NCBI GenBank assembly: GCA_963575745.1
Contig: CAUYUJ010020274.1
Location: 1-64,000, forward strand
DNA: 64,000 bases
Source: Prorocentrum cordatum
Taxonomy: Eukaryota; Sar; Dinophyceae; Prorocentrales; Prorocentraceae
Direction: 5' to 3'
The notes beneath the pieces are model-generated. The model searched no databases, was not told the DNA's origin, and was given only the letters and a program-made list of their open reading frames with translations. Below, in pieces: positions 52,346-64,000 of the stretch; position 1 is the stretch's first letter; each line of letters starts with the position of its first letter. A program made the position numbers and the translations under genes.

Positions 52346-54275
52346 AGCCAGGCTCGATCCTCCAGTCGCCTGTGCGCGCGGATGTAGGCCACCTCCTTGC
52401 TGGTGAGCTGCGTGTACCACCCGCGCTTGTCCCTGTGCCGCCAGATCTCGCGAACCACCGGCTGGGCGACGTCGGCCTCGACGGCAGCCATGAAGTGGTG
52501 CGAGGCGCCGCTGCACACCACCCTGCTCGCTACCTTCGCCTTGAGGTTGGTGACCAGCGTAGGCGCCAGCATGGACAACAGCATCAGCCCCTGCCGCGCG
52601 CCCGCGCTCAGCTCGAAGACGTCGTCGTCAAGCGGCATCGCCGGCAGCGCACGGAACACCTCGCCCGGCAGGCACATAGCGGGCCGCCGAAAGCCCACGA
52701 CATGTACCCAGCTGGCCACTGTCCTCCTGAGCAGGGCGCCCGTCGCGAGGCCGTGCGCCGCAATGCCAGAGGATAGCAGCGCCAGGCCAGCACGCCGCAG
52801 ACGTTCAGCGCCGATATGTCCCGAAGACAGCACCTCCGCTCCCAGCGCGAAGCCCGCGGAGGCGCCTGCCACGCGCTTGTCGCCCGCGGCCCTCAGCCCC
52901 ACCTGCGCGCACTGCTCGCGGGCTCCAGCGAAGGACTGCACCAGCTCGCGCGGCAGCTGCCGAGAGCCCCGCGCCCGCTGCCCCAGGCCGATGCGGTCGT
53001 CGATCTGCAGCAGCTCCGCGGGGGCGCCCCTCGGGAAAGGCCGATGGCGCTGCACCCGCACTGCGTCCGCCAGCGAGCCCCCCGCCTGCAGCACGGCCTC
53101 GTGCGCGCCCTGGGCGAAGTCGATGGCGTTCAGGTCCCCCATGAGCAGGCTGGCCACGCACGCCACGCAGTGCTCCCCCAGCTCGGCGCGGCGCGCCGCG
53201 TACGCCTTGGTGTGATTCAGCAAGTACGTGGGGACCTTGCGCCCCAGGATGTTGGTGCGCGCCTTGGCCGGCGTAGAGTCGAAGGCGGGGTAGAAATCGG
53301 CCACGTCCTCCGCGAACAGCACGGGCACGAAGCCCTCGTTCAGCTCGTAGTCGCACAGCGCGTGCCCAGAGACCAGGCGCTGACTGCCCGACTGCAGCGC
53401 GTGCTCGGCCGCGTTCCGTATCCTGCGACCCCACACTATACGATCTCGGTGCTGATCACGGTAGACGGGGATGAGCTTACAAGCCTGGCCCATGCCCACC
53501 TCGCCTGGTCTCGCCAAATACAGCTTGTGGGAACGATCCAAATCCGAAGCGAACTCCACGATCTGATTCATGTTCCTAGACTGTCGCATAGCCTTCAAGC
53601 CATGCTCGAGCGGGACGCCCCTCAAGATCAGCTCCGGGTCCAGGTACGCCGCCGCCTCGAAAACGGGCAGGTGGTACACAGGGTCGAAGTGGGCCTCCTG
53701 CTTGCAGAAGGTCGCGCGGCTGGCCACGAAGGGCGCCACCGCGAGAGGGGGTGGAGCGCGCACCTGCTGCTCGGGTGCGGCTCCACGCAGTTGCACACCG
53801 AATTCGAGAAGCGCCTGTAGCTTCATCTTGCCGCGGCCGCTCATGTGGTAGGGCGTGCGGCTCCACTGCTTGGCAAGGGCGAGGAGGTGCGGGAGCCGCT
53901 CTCGCTGCACTTCACTCAAGCCCACCCCCGTCCTGTAAGCGTCCGGGCACCGCCGCCGCGAGCCGAGCGCCAGGAAGGAGCACGCGACCACTACCAGGTT
54001 CACCTGCAGCTTCGCCACCTGCGCCTTCTTCCAGCGGTCCCTGCAGCGCGGGCTGGAGCACGGAGGGGCGCCGATGGTCCACGAGTAGGGCGGCGCCATA
54101 TGGAACAACTTCAAGCAGGTACGCGCCGGGGAGTCCGACGGCGTGCCGGAGAAATGCCTGCACGAATACAAGTAGTAGGCCAGACTGGTCCTGGCCCGCA
54201 GCAAGCGGCGCACCATGCCGATCTGCACCCGCGGCAAACCAGCCTCGATGTCCGCCAGCAAGCCGGCGTCGCCGG
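52330..54275 (-). pseudogene. Reverse transcriptase and first part of RNase H, split YR element
   Basis: Motif A is LFAEDVADFYPAFDS, B is SLLMGDLNAIDFAQGAHE, and C is LLQIDDRIGLG with the Asp pair near 53000. After the thumb, VVCSGASHHFMAAVEADV and IWRHRDKRGWYTQL look like the first RNase H strand, with Gly where the first catalytic Asp (SDAS) is expected, near 52510. The frame is intact for about 650 codons but shifted against both the gag-like part (ends 54276) and the methyltransferase. It would make cDNA in a living copy; here it is probably decayed. Confidence 0.78.
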
Positions 54276-55268
54276 CTACGCCCCCTCCTTGCCGCCCCCG
54301 CCGCGCCCGCCCTTGGGGGGCGGCTTGGGCGGCCGCTGCTCCTCCTCGTCCTTCTTGCCGCCGCCGCGGTCGTCGTTGAACTTCTTCCTGATCTCGGCCA
54401 GGGAGGCTGCGTCCTTGGTGTAGGCCATCGCTGCCGTGGTCCACGTCGGCTCGGCCAGGTGGCCGAAGGGCCGCAGGCTGTCCACCGAGCCGCTGGAGCC
54501 TGTCGTCATCTGAGACCACGGCGGCTCGGGCAGGTGAGTGAGGAGCCAGGCCAGCTGCCAGCGCCCGCTGTCCCTCTGCGCCTGCTCCAGCGCCGTCAGC
54601 AGCAGCAGGATGACCGCCTCCGCCGCCTCGAGCTGGCCTCGCGCTAACAGGTCCGCGAGCCGCGCGATCCCGAAGCCTAGGTAGGCCGCCGTCCTGTTGC
54701 CGCGATTGATCGTGCCCGTCCTGACCACGAACTCCACCAGGCTGCGCACGCGCGGGTCGGGGCCGCCCGACGTGCCCGCCAGCGCCACCTCCGCGTTCCT
54801 CCTGATCATGGCTGTCTACGCCGCGGGACGCGCTTGTAGATCGCGCCGCAGCATCTCCATGCTGGCAGCGCCGCGGGCCCCTGGCATCTTGCCAGCAGCG
54901 GCGGACCCATCGTCGAGGCCCGGCTGCAATAGCCCGTCCAGCGCGTCGGGCCCCGCGCCAGCAGGCATCCGCTGCAGCTCGGCCACGGCAGCCTTAATGG
55001 GCGGCTAGCTCGGCCGGCGAGGCACCTACCGGCGGCGGCGGGGCCGTGGCCACCGCGCCCACGCGCCCGGCGGCGGGCACGCCGGCCCCGGCCTGGCACC
55101 ACACAAAGATGCCCTCCGCCGACCTGCGCACCTCGCCCTCGGTGACGTCGGCGAGCGGCACGCCGTGGGCACGAGCGTAGGAGGCGCGGGCCTGGGCAAC
55201 CTGCACCGCGTTCAGAGGCATCTCGCTGGCACGCCCTGCAGCCGCCCCAGCGCGGAGGCCTCGCGCAG
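54276..55268 (-). pseudogene. Gag-like region of the split YR element, broken
   Basis: 54809-54276 encodes MIRRNAEVALAGTSG, helical segments and a Lys/Gly/Pro-rich basic end (DDRGGGKKDEEEQ). Upstream in the same phase the protein continues (KAAVAELQRMPAGAGPDALD, MLRRDLQARPAA) but with an in-frame TAG at 54818-54816. Further upstream another phase (AVQVAQARASYARAHGVPLA, VTEGEVRRSAEGIF) ends at 54994, implying a frameshift. It is cut by the assembly gap at 55269. Gag role is inferred from position before RT and the basic tail. Confidence 0.55.
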
Positions 55269-55368
55269 NNNNNNNNNNNNNNNNNNNNNNNNNNNNNNNN
55301 NNNNNNNNNNNNNNNNNNNNNNNNNNNNNNNNNNNNNNNNNNNNNNNNNNNNNNNNNNNNNNNNNNNN
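55269..55368. other. Assembly gap, 100 N
   Basis: Exactly 100 unknown bases, the usual size of a scaffold gap of unknown length. The sequences on its two sides (gag-like end and LINE middle) should not be assumed to be adjacent. Confidence 0.99.
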
Positions 55369-58300
55369 CTGAACCACGACCGCAGCAACCGTGGTAGTTT
55401 CTGTCTCTATGGACCAGCGCACCAGCGAGCCGTGAACATCACGGTGCTCCCCGAGCCGCAGAACATTGACTACGTGGAGCATGTGCGGCGATACTCACCC
55501 GTCGGGGATACCTACCCAGACCACGCCTTCGAGCACGTCTATCAGGGCTGGCGGCGGCCCGACGTGCCCACCATCCTCCCCGACACCCGCCCGCTCTCGA
55601 GAGCCGACCAGCAGCGCTACCAACCGCACCTGCAGCGCACCCAGCAGCGCGACCAACGCGACGCAGGTCAGCCGAGCACGCCACGCAACCGCTCCCCCGC
55701 GCGCGTCCCGACAGGCGACAGCACGGTGTACGGCGGGGGTGCCGCCTACCACCGTGGCCCCATTGGCGCCAGGCCCGCGGCGGCAGGAGCAGCCGCCTCC
55801 AGCTACGGCCACGCCCCCCACGCCAGGGTGCACCCAGCGGTCATCGGTTACCCGCGTGCACTCGTGCAGGCTCCCCCACGGGCCACCTCGCCCGTGCCTG
55901 GGTCCACGCGTGCCTGGGGCCTTTACCCAAGCCGCCACGACAGCACCCCCAGCAACCAGCCCGCAGTGGTTACCCCTGCGGCTTCAGCCCAGGGGGCTGC
56001 ACCAAGCCGTGGCAGGACAGGGCGCCCTGAAGGATGGCGCGATGCGAACGTGCGCGCCTGGCAACCGCGCCAACACACGCCCCCGCCAAACGTGGCCGCA
56101 GCGCTGCGCCCTGCCCAGGCAAAACCTGCCCCACCTGAGCGCGAGCGGCAGCCGCTCGTCCCGCTCGTCCTCACGTACACCCAGGCGCACCACAGCGACT
56201 CCCCGCGGCACAGCGAGGGTAGCGCCCATCACGTCAGCCCCCGCCCTGACGCCGTCGACCCTGACCAGGCTGCAGCCTCGGCAGCGGGCGGCACAGGCGG
56301 CTCCCGCCAGCCCGGCCCAACACCCTGCGCAGCGCCGATCCGCTCCCCGAGCAGGGCGGACTCTGCGCGCGCTAACGCCCAGGCGACCTCGCCACGCGAC
56401 CGCCACACGGGCGGGCGCGTCCCGCGCAGCCGGTCCTGCAGCCGCCACAGCTCGCGCAAGGCCCCTGGGAGCTCCACGAGCTCGCCGCCCCGCGAGACTC
56501 AGGCTGATGCCCAAGCCCCCGAGGTGGTGCCACGTTTCGGTGTCAGCGCCACCGAACCTGGCCAGGTCGACCTCGAGCCGACGCCGTCCACGGACCAGGA
56601 GATGCCGCCGTCCACCCGCGTTGTCGCCCCCATCGACGAGGCGCCGACCTTCGACCCCTTCAAGAACAAGTACCGCGTCAAGGACCTCGCGGCGGGCTTC
56701 GGCGGCGGCTCACCGCTTTCTCCTCAGAGTCGCGGCGGCGCCCCCGCCACCTCAGCCGCTGCCGCGGCAGCGGCGGCCCCGCGCGGAGTCAGCCCTGTCC
56801 GCAACGCGTGCCTCACGGCAGCGGGCATGGACGAGGCTCAGCGCCAGGCCACCGACCGCGCTGCTCGAGCCGTTCCACCCGATGCTGCACATCACGCTAC
56901 TGACGGGGCGGGCGCGCCGCCGCAGGACGGACCAGCGGCGTCGCGTGCGCAGTATATGCGCGCGCGTTGCGCCGCTGCCGCGCCGAGCTGCCGCCGCTGG
57001 TTTGCTTTTGCTCTTGTGTTCGGCAGGACGGATCGAGGAGTCGCCTCCCTCTCCCTCTGCTGCCGTCTCACCTCCCCTCCCCCCGTCCCCCACGGCACAG
57101 GAGTGAGGAGGATTTTTCGAGGCAGTTTTGCCGATGTTTATGAACCCCCCCCGGCGCAGCGTCGACCATGCCTTGCCTATACTTTTGGCCCGACGGCGGC
57201 TTCAGCCCCGTCCAAGCCAATCTGCCGCGACGCCATGAGCTCCTACTGTGCCCAAGCCTTCTACCTGGGTGACGGTCAGGCTGCCCTCCACCGTGCGGGG
57301 CGTGCTAACCCCAGCTCCACCGACGGAGATGGGCCAGGTCGCTCCATCCACCTCGTCAGCCTCAACATCACGAGTCTCCCAGCGAACTGGCCAACTATCA
57401 CCGCTCTAGGTGTCGACCACAACGCCGCAGTCATAGCACTGCAGGAGACCCGACATGCCAAGCCTACCAGACAAGCCATCGCTACCAACGCCGCCAATCC
57501 ACACCCCGGGGGATATCAGGCCAGTCTGGGACCTGACCTGGATCTGGCGCGAGCCCAGCGCAAAGCTGCGCACGGCGGCACAGACCACACGGTCGAGGGC
57601 AACACTGGCGCCTCGGGAGGGGTCGCCATCCTCTCTAAGGACGCCATCGTCGACTCCACCGTCGTCGACACAGCGTCCTGTATCGCCACCCTCAAGGCCA
57701 AGAAAAGATGGCACGAGGCCTTCCTCCCGCTCTGCACCCAGCACCGCCGCAGGCGGCGACGAAACAACCCCGGGCCCGCTGGGATCTACATTGCGAGCCT
57801 CTACGGGGTCGCTGGAGGAGACAGCACCGATTTGTTTCGGCTTGCTGACTGCGCCGCCGCGAGGGTCGGCTCAGCCCCGCATTTCATTTGCATGGACGCC
57901 AACACGAACATCGACGACAATCCACACCTGCTGCACATGATGCAGCACGGATGGTTTAACGTCGCTGAAGGTACACCAGACCACACCATGCACACATATG
58001 GCAATATCCCTGGCTGGGACCGCGTCGCCAAGTGCCCCCGCACTTCGCGCATCGATTACATCATCGCCAACCAAGCGGCGCGATCCCTTGTCACCGACTT
58101 CTGCTATCTGCGTGACTTGCCAGCGAAGTCCCATGTTGGCCTGCAGGTCACGCTCGACCTTAGCCGCCTCAACCATACGGCCCGACGCCTTCTAGCCCCC
58201 ACGCCTTACCCTCCTAACGACGGAGCGCATGAGGACCACGAACTTCAGGCTTTAGGGACCCTCATCGCAGGGCGATACCATGACCGCATGGAGCAGGCCG

Positions 58301-61300
58301 ACACACGCGACGATGTGGAACGCACGTTCGCCCTGGCAAACGAGGCCAGCCATGAGTACCATCTCACCCGGCTGCGCGACCTGCCACCTCCACCGCCAGA
58401 CCACCCAAAAAAGAAGCCCCCTACCATGCACGGGCTCACACCCACGTTCGAGGAGCGACCCGCTGTCCCCCGCGCCTTTCCCACCTACGGAGCTTCCACG
58501 ATCCACATGAACCGCCTTCGCAAGCTCCATCGGCAACTTTGTGAGCTTCGCTTCATCGGACAGCACCATCATATCGACTACCGTGCTATCCCGCCGTACC
58601 TGGCGCAGCGCATCGACTGCACGTGGACCGCGGCCCGCCTTCTCTGTCACAAGCTGCGCCCCACGGTCCTCCTGGCCTTTCCCGAGGCCTGGAACCCCGA
58701 CGAGCCAGCACCACACGGAGAGCACCTGGACCGTCTGATCCAAAACCTTGACTCAGAGCTGGCGCGACGTGCAAACCGAGCCAAAGCTGAACGCATCAAG
58801 ATTTGGGCTGAGGGCGTCCGCGAGCCAAGCGGGCGAAAGGCGGCCATATACGCACGGGCTGCCGACTGCTCGCCCACGGCGTATCTCCGCACGCCCACCA
58901 CTCCCGACGATGCACAGCTCCACTGCGACACCACCGCCTTCAACCCTGACCAAGCTTGCACGGACGATAGTGACGCCGACACCGACGCTGGCGGCTTCAG
59001 CCCCAGCGACGGTAGCTCGCTCGACACGGACAACGACGAAGGCCACACTCGTGACCCACCACCTGCCCAGGTTCCCGACGCCCTCCCCGCCAACGCCATT
59101 GTTGCCAATACCAAAGACATGCTTAAGCTCATGGTCGACACCTGGAAGCCCATCTTGGGCAGGTACCGCGCTCGCGCAGGCCATGATGCCGAAGCTATGC
59201 CGACGTGGGCAGACTTCTACGACGAGTACCGACAAGAGCTGCCTACGCCATCACCAGCAGCCCCTTTCCACCTCACCGACGACCAACTCATCCACTTCAT
59301 TCGCACCCGTTCACCGCGCCGCGCAGGGGGACTCGACGGCTGGACAACTAAGGAGGCTAAGGAGTTACCCGACGACATCCTTCGCCTCTTCGCCAGCGTC
59401 TTACGTGCTATGCAACGCACTGGCACCATCCCAGAGCCCCTCCTACACGTGCCAAACCCGTGCCTCCGAAAAGGCCGAGGGGAATTCCCGACGGACCAAC
59501 GACTTCTCTCGGTTCTTTCCGTTTGGATGTATGCGTGGGAAGCGCCAGCCTACCGTAGCCTCACGGACTGGCGGAAAGGATGGACCCACGACACGAGCTT
59601 CGGCGCTGTTCCCAAAGCCACCATTGGGGATGTCAGCACCTCTCTCGCCCTGCGCATCGAGCATGCCAGGGCTTTACTCCTCCCCTTAGCTGGAGCTGCC
59701 CTTGACCGACAGAAGTGCTTCGACTACCTCATCACGGACATCTGCCTTAACCTTGCGCTGCACGCGGGGTGCCCTCAAGACATCGTCACTGTCCGCCGAA
59801 ATTTCTACCGACACCACAAACGCTACATCCGCATGAACGGAGCGTACTCTAAGGACTTGGCCAGGACTAACGGTCACCTCCAGGGAAGTTCGTGGTCCCT
59901 GGACGACATCAAGCTGCTCATGTGCGTGTGGACAAAGAGGCAGCATCGATACGTTCCTCGATCACTCAGCACTACCTTTGTAGACGACAGCAACCCCACT
60001 ACCCACACCGCGTCTGAGCTGCAGAAATCTCTTGACGAAACCGCCAAGTTTGATCGATTCTCAGGTCAACGCATTCACCTTGGTAAAGTGGCAGGGTGGG
60101 CGCTCACCGACGAGCTTCACGCCGCCGTTACCCAGCTCACACTGGCGGAGCGCCCCCTACGTGTGGTCGATTCCTTCAAGCTCGTCGGGAGCTACATCAA
60201 CGCAGAGGCAGCGCCGGCCCCAGCCGCGCTTAACCTCACGGCCACCGCTGACGCCCGTGTACGGAGAGCGACTATCCGCCTGCCGCGCATTGGCAAGCTC
60301 CCATCGCCGATGCTTATCAAGGCGCAGCACGCCCGTTCCCTGGCTGCCAGCGTCTGCACCACGGGCACCGACATTCAAGCACCATCAGGCACAGCCAAAA
60401 CTGCCTACAACCACGCCCTCAAGGCGGCTATCCGCCCCAAGGGGAACAAGTGGGTCGAGTTCTGGACTCTCATGGCCGTGTGCGCCCCAGGACACGCCCT
60501 GGAGATCGACGCCATCACGCAGCGTGAAGCATTCCTGTGCCTGCGGCGACAGGTAAACCGCGACGTTACACTCTGCGGGCTCGCCAGAGACCTTCAACAC
60601 CACGTCCAGACCCTGTTTGGTGGAGGACCCGTCGGACGACTCGTCCAGTCGCTCCAGCAGCTCCGATGGACCTGACCCACATTTGGCATCATGTACGACG
60701 ACTGGGGCTGCCAGATCAGCTGGCTGAATTTACCCCAAAACGCCTTCCTTCACATGCTGCGGGCCTCGCAACGCAGGGCTTTTCTGCGGAGGATCAAGCC
60801 ACGGCGACACGACCTTGGCCACCTAGCCTCTGTCAGACAGGGCCTCGACCTCTTCGCCAGCACGTGGCTCGCCCGAACTAAAGGAGCAGCCAAATGCACT
60901 GCCTGGCAGCTGGCGCTCCTCCTCAACTACCTGTCGGGCGGGGATCACACCCAACAGCGACGATCCCGATCCAACACGTCGGCAGACCCCAGCCCCATCT
61001 GCCGATACTGCGACGAGGAAGAGGAAACTCAGGAGCACACTGTCCGCGATTGCAAGTGTTGGGCCCGAGAAAGACTCCCTCTCACCACCCTCATCAGTGA
61101 CGACCAGTGGGCCCGTCTTCCGCCGCACACAAGACACTGCGGGCTCTTTGACGAAGACCCAGCCCTCCTCGACCTGCAGGCCGACCTCGCGAGGGACCCG
61201 CTGCCACAGCCCATACCGCGGCCCCCCCCTGAGGGAGATCCTGCGGCTTCAGCCCAGGACACCAACACCACCTACCTTGACCACGACACTGGTTGGACAT

Positions 61301-62901
61301 GGGTCTACGCTGCCACGGACGGTGCATGCACCAACCAAGCCATCCCATTGCTAGCACGAGCGGGCTACGGCGTCTACTACGGCATCGACCACCGCATGAA
61401 CTACAGTGCGCGCGTTCACGGCCTAACGCAGAACGCCCAGGTTGCGGAGACCCTCGCCATTGTCCACCTTACGGCATGCGCCGAACGGCCCGTGCACGTT
61501 TTCGTGGACAACCAGGCGGTGGTTGATGGGTTCCAAAGCATCATCGACGGACATCCAGCGCCGCAGGGCACGCACGTGGAGCTCTGGGAAAAGATCCACC
61601 GATGTGTTATGGCCAAGCCCAACATGTTCCGCGTCGAAAAAATCGCCAGCCACCTGGGAGACATGGGCATCGACCTTGGGCTCATCGGGCCCATTGCGGA
61701 GGAGTTCAACCGTCAGGCCGACGCCCTTGCCACAATGGCGGCACGCACTCACAACCTTCCTGACCACATGGTCGAAGCTGCCAAAACACGACATCGCCAA
61801 GCGACCGTGCTCCATGGGGTCGCTGTCGCTATCTACGAGCGCAGACACCGCACTCTGCCGCTCCCACACCGCAGGGCTGGGTTTACAGCTGCGGAACTCA
61901 GCAAAATGTAACCAAACCCCCTGCTGTCGGACCAGGCACCACCCGCGGCTGGACCATTCATCCCGCAAGACCCGGATGAGCTCTGGGCCGAGGCCCAACG
62001 GGCGATGCTCGATGAACAGGAGGACGACCCGTTCGGCTTCGGTGGGGGACTGGACTTCTTGGACGACGGCCCAGCCAGCGCAAACCCTGCCCCGTCGGGC
62101 AACCTCTCGACGCCTACCGCGACTCCGACACCGAGAGCGACATCGCACCCACATGATGATGTCGCTCACCGCCAAGACGTTGACGATGACCTGGCTGATC
62201 CCCTCGGACTGAGTGGCAGCATAGACGCCGCTCCGCCGACACCCCACGCTGCCGACGATGCCACCCCATCGAGACGCCACCCGACAACACGGCCGACCTC
62301 CGAGCCCTCGCACGGCATCATGATTGGTCCTACCGTGCCACCCACTCCGTCCCCCCACCAGCGCCAGCCCGCGGGGGCGGCTCCAGCCCCCCCGCAGGGC
62401 ACCGAGCCAGTCCGGCCGTCGCACCCCGTCCACGCTTCCATTGTTGCTGGGCGCGAGGATGCGGCTCTTCCGACCTCACGGGGCGTGGCCCTAGCGGCTC
62501 CAGCCCTGGGGCTGCGTGGTACCCTCCAGTCGCCTATCAAGGGTGTCGGCCGTCAGCACACGGAGTGCCGTACTGCGCTAGACCACCACCTGGCCAGGCG
62601 CACTGATGACCTCGTCCCTGCCACGAGGCCCGCGGCCGCTGGCACTGAGCAGCCGCCCCTCACCGACCGCGAAACTGAGCTATCCCAGGCTATGGCCGCT
62701 CTCCAACAGAGGCGTGCTGCTCTCGCCGCTGACCTTGCCGCTGCTCAAGCCCGTCAAGGCCCTCTGCTCCAGCGCCTCCACCGCGCCAGGCGTGCCTTCG
62801 CCGAGCTGCTTACGCCCTCGCCCGATGGTGCTACGCCGCCACTCACCATCCAAGCTATGCTGTCATCGCTCCGCGGCGCTCCACCTGGTGTCCCGCGCTA
62901 A
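55369..62901 (+). pseudogene. ORF2 of LINE copy 3 with two nonsense codons
   Basis: Same domain order as copy 1 from the middle of the Pro-rich region: APE endonuclease (about 57340-58180), RT with VDD (about 59982), CCHC (about 61000) and RNase H (about 61305-61725). TGG to TGA at 60673-60675 stops translation after RT and before the CCHC and RNase H; GAA to TAA at 61909-61911 is a second stop. Endonuclease and RT up to the first stop are otherwise intact. Confidence 0.92.
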
Positions 62902-63268
62902 TTTCCTCCTTCCTGCCTGCCCGTGTGTACGCGTGGCTCCGCGTCCACGGTGTCAGGGCGTGGGGGCGGGGGGTGCCCCGTCACTGCGCGCCGCTTTGCG
63001 GCCAAGCGCCCAACTGGCGGTCTGCCAAACCGCCTAGCCACGTGTCAGCACGTCGCCTTTCTTGTTGGGGCCTCTTTCTTCACGCGGTCTGACAGGTGAG
63101 ATCATCACCGTCTGTCCGCCGTCTGTAGCGTCTGTCGCACTGCGCCGGGGGAGGGGGTTTTTGTTGCCCGCCCTCGTATCTTAAGGCTGCACCGCCGCAA
63201 ATAATGTTTGGCGAGTTGTCGCACCGCAGTGCGCCTCGCGGACGGACCCTGGTCCGCCTACTTGTCCG
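55369..63268 (+). mobile_element. LINE copy 3 (3' part), duplicate of copy 1
   Basis: Matches 33603 onward of copy 1 at a constant offset of 21,766 through the stop codon (41135 versus 62901), with only scattered substitutions and no net indel over 7.5 kb. The 5' part is lost in the gap. It ends in (CT)n like the other copies. Confidence 0.93.
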
Positions 63269-63332
63269 ATCTCTCTCTCTCTCGCTCTCACTCGCTCTCT
63301 CTCGCTCTCTCTCGCTCTCCCTCGCTCTCTCC

Positions 63333-63376
<44 letters not shown>

Positions 63377-63406
63377 TCTCTCTCTCTCTCTCTCTCGATC
63401 TCTCCC

Positions 63407-63441
<35 letters not shown>

Positions 63442-63598
63442 TTTTCTCTCTCTCTCTCTCTCTCATCTCTCTCGTCTCTCGTCTCTCCTTCTTCTTCTCG
63501 CTCGTCTCTCTCTCTCTCTCTCTCTATCTAATCTTTCGCTCTCTCTCTCTTCTCTATCTCTTCCTCTCTCTCTCTCTTCTCTCTCTCTCTCTCACTCT

Positions 63599-63640
<42 letters not shown>

Positions 63641-63689
63641 CCCCCCCCCTCTCTCTCCACTTTCTTCCACTCTCTCTCTCTCTCCTCTC

Positions 63690-63729
<40 letters not shown>

Positions 63730-63905
63730 CTCTCGTCTCTCTTCTATCTCTATCTCTCTCTCTCTCTGCTCTTATCTCTTCTCTCTCTCCCTCTCTACTC
63801 TCTCATCTTCTCTCTTCTATCTTTCTCTCGCCTGTCTCCTCTCATCAACTCCCCCTCATCTCTCTCTCTCATCTCTCACTCTCTCTCTCTCTCTCTCTCT
63901 CTCCC

Positions 63906-63945
<40 letters not shown>
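63269..63945. repeat. (CT)n microsatellite between LINE copies 3 and 4
   Basis: Aligns with 41501-42123 but is about 55 bp longer and has many more internal differences than the flanking LINE sequence. Confidence 0.9.
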
Positions 63946-63946
<1 letters not shown>

Positions 63947-64000
63947 CCACGCCTTACCCCCCTAACGACGGAGCTCATGAGGACCACGAACTTCAGGCAT
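63946..64000 (+). mobile_element. LINE copy 4, 5'-truncated start
   Basis: Begins CACGCCTTACCCCCCTAACG right after (CT)n, at the same truncation point as copy 2, and shares its GAGCTCATGAGG variant (copies 1 and 3 have GAGCGCATGAGG). It is therefore the duplicate of copy 2. It is cut by the window end. Confidence 0.9.

Overview
The window is eukaryotic, GC-rich and made almost entirely of retroelements and simple or satellite repeats. I see no bacterial-type operon and no convincing single-copy host gene. A dinoflagellate (alveolate) nuclear genome fits best. The reasons are the long uninterrupted retroelement reading frames, tyrosine-recombinase (YR) retroelements carrying a methyltransferase, and large blocks of (CT)n, (TCC)n, (CAGA)n and AATT repeats. 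This is inference from architecture; no diagnostic host gene is present.

Layout. 1-8.1 kb: repeats only (polypyrimidine tracts, ~200-bp GC-rich tandem units, an AATT block, TTCAGGAAT units, (TCC)n, an 89-bp minisatellite), plus a decayed large-subunit rRNA fragment at 1388-1633 interrupted by a 103-bp insert. 8165-15600: an essentially intact DIRS/PAT-like YR retrotransposon on the minus strand. It has split direct repeats in the order B2 - YR - A2/B1 - gag - RT/RNase H - A1 and sits inside an (ACAG)n microsatellite. 15.6-21 kb: (CAGA)n, purine/pyrimidine tracts, a perfect 57-bp inverted repeat and one small unrecognised ORF.

21.07-55.27 kb: a second YR retroelement appears to be split in two. 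Its gag-RT-RNaseH(N)-methyltransferase half lies at 51.5-55.3 kb and its RNaseH(C)-YR half at 21.3-23.0 kb. Both are on the minus strand and in the expected order. The ~28 kb between them is nested: the same GGAGCAACTG minisatellite is at both edges, the same ~170-bp foldback satellite lies inside that, and a LINE cluster is in the middle. The cluster is a very long non-LTR element (about 16 kb, 25.35-41.5 kb; ORF1, an extra ORF, and a ~3,685-residue ORF2 with ADP-ribosyltransferase-like, Cys-rich, APE endonuclease, RT, CCHC and RNase H segments) followed by a 5'-truncated dead copy (42.1-47.15 kb). Every visible LINE boundary lies in (CT)n.

55369-64000, after a 100-N assembly gap, is a near-identical duplicate of 33603-42180: the 3' part of a LINE with two nonsense codons, (CT)n, and the start of another truncated LINE. 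It may be a segmental duplication or an alternative haplotype.

How the parts work together: the YR elements encode Gag, RT/RNase H and a tyrosine recombinase, so they would integrate by site-specific recombination of a circular cDNA. The LINEs encode an APE endonuclease and RT for target-primed reverse transcription. Microsatellites seem to act as landing sites for both.
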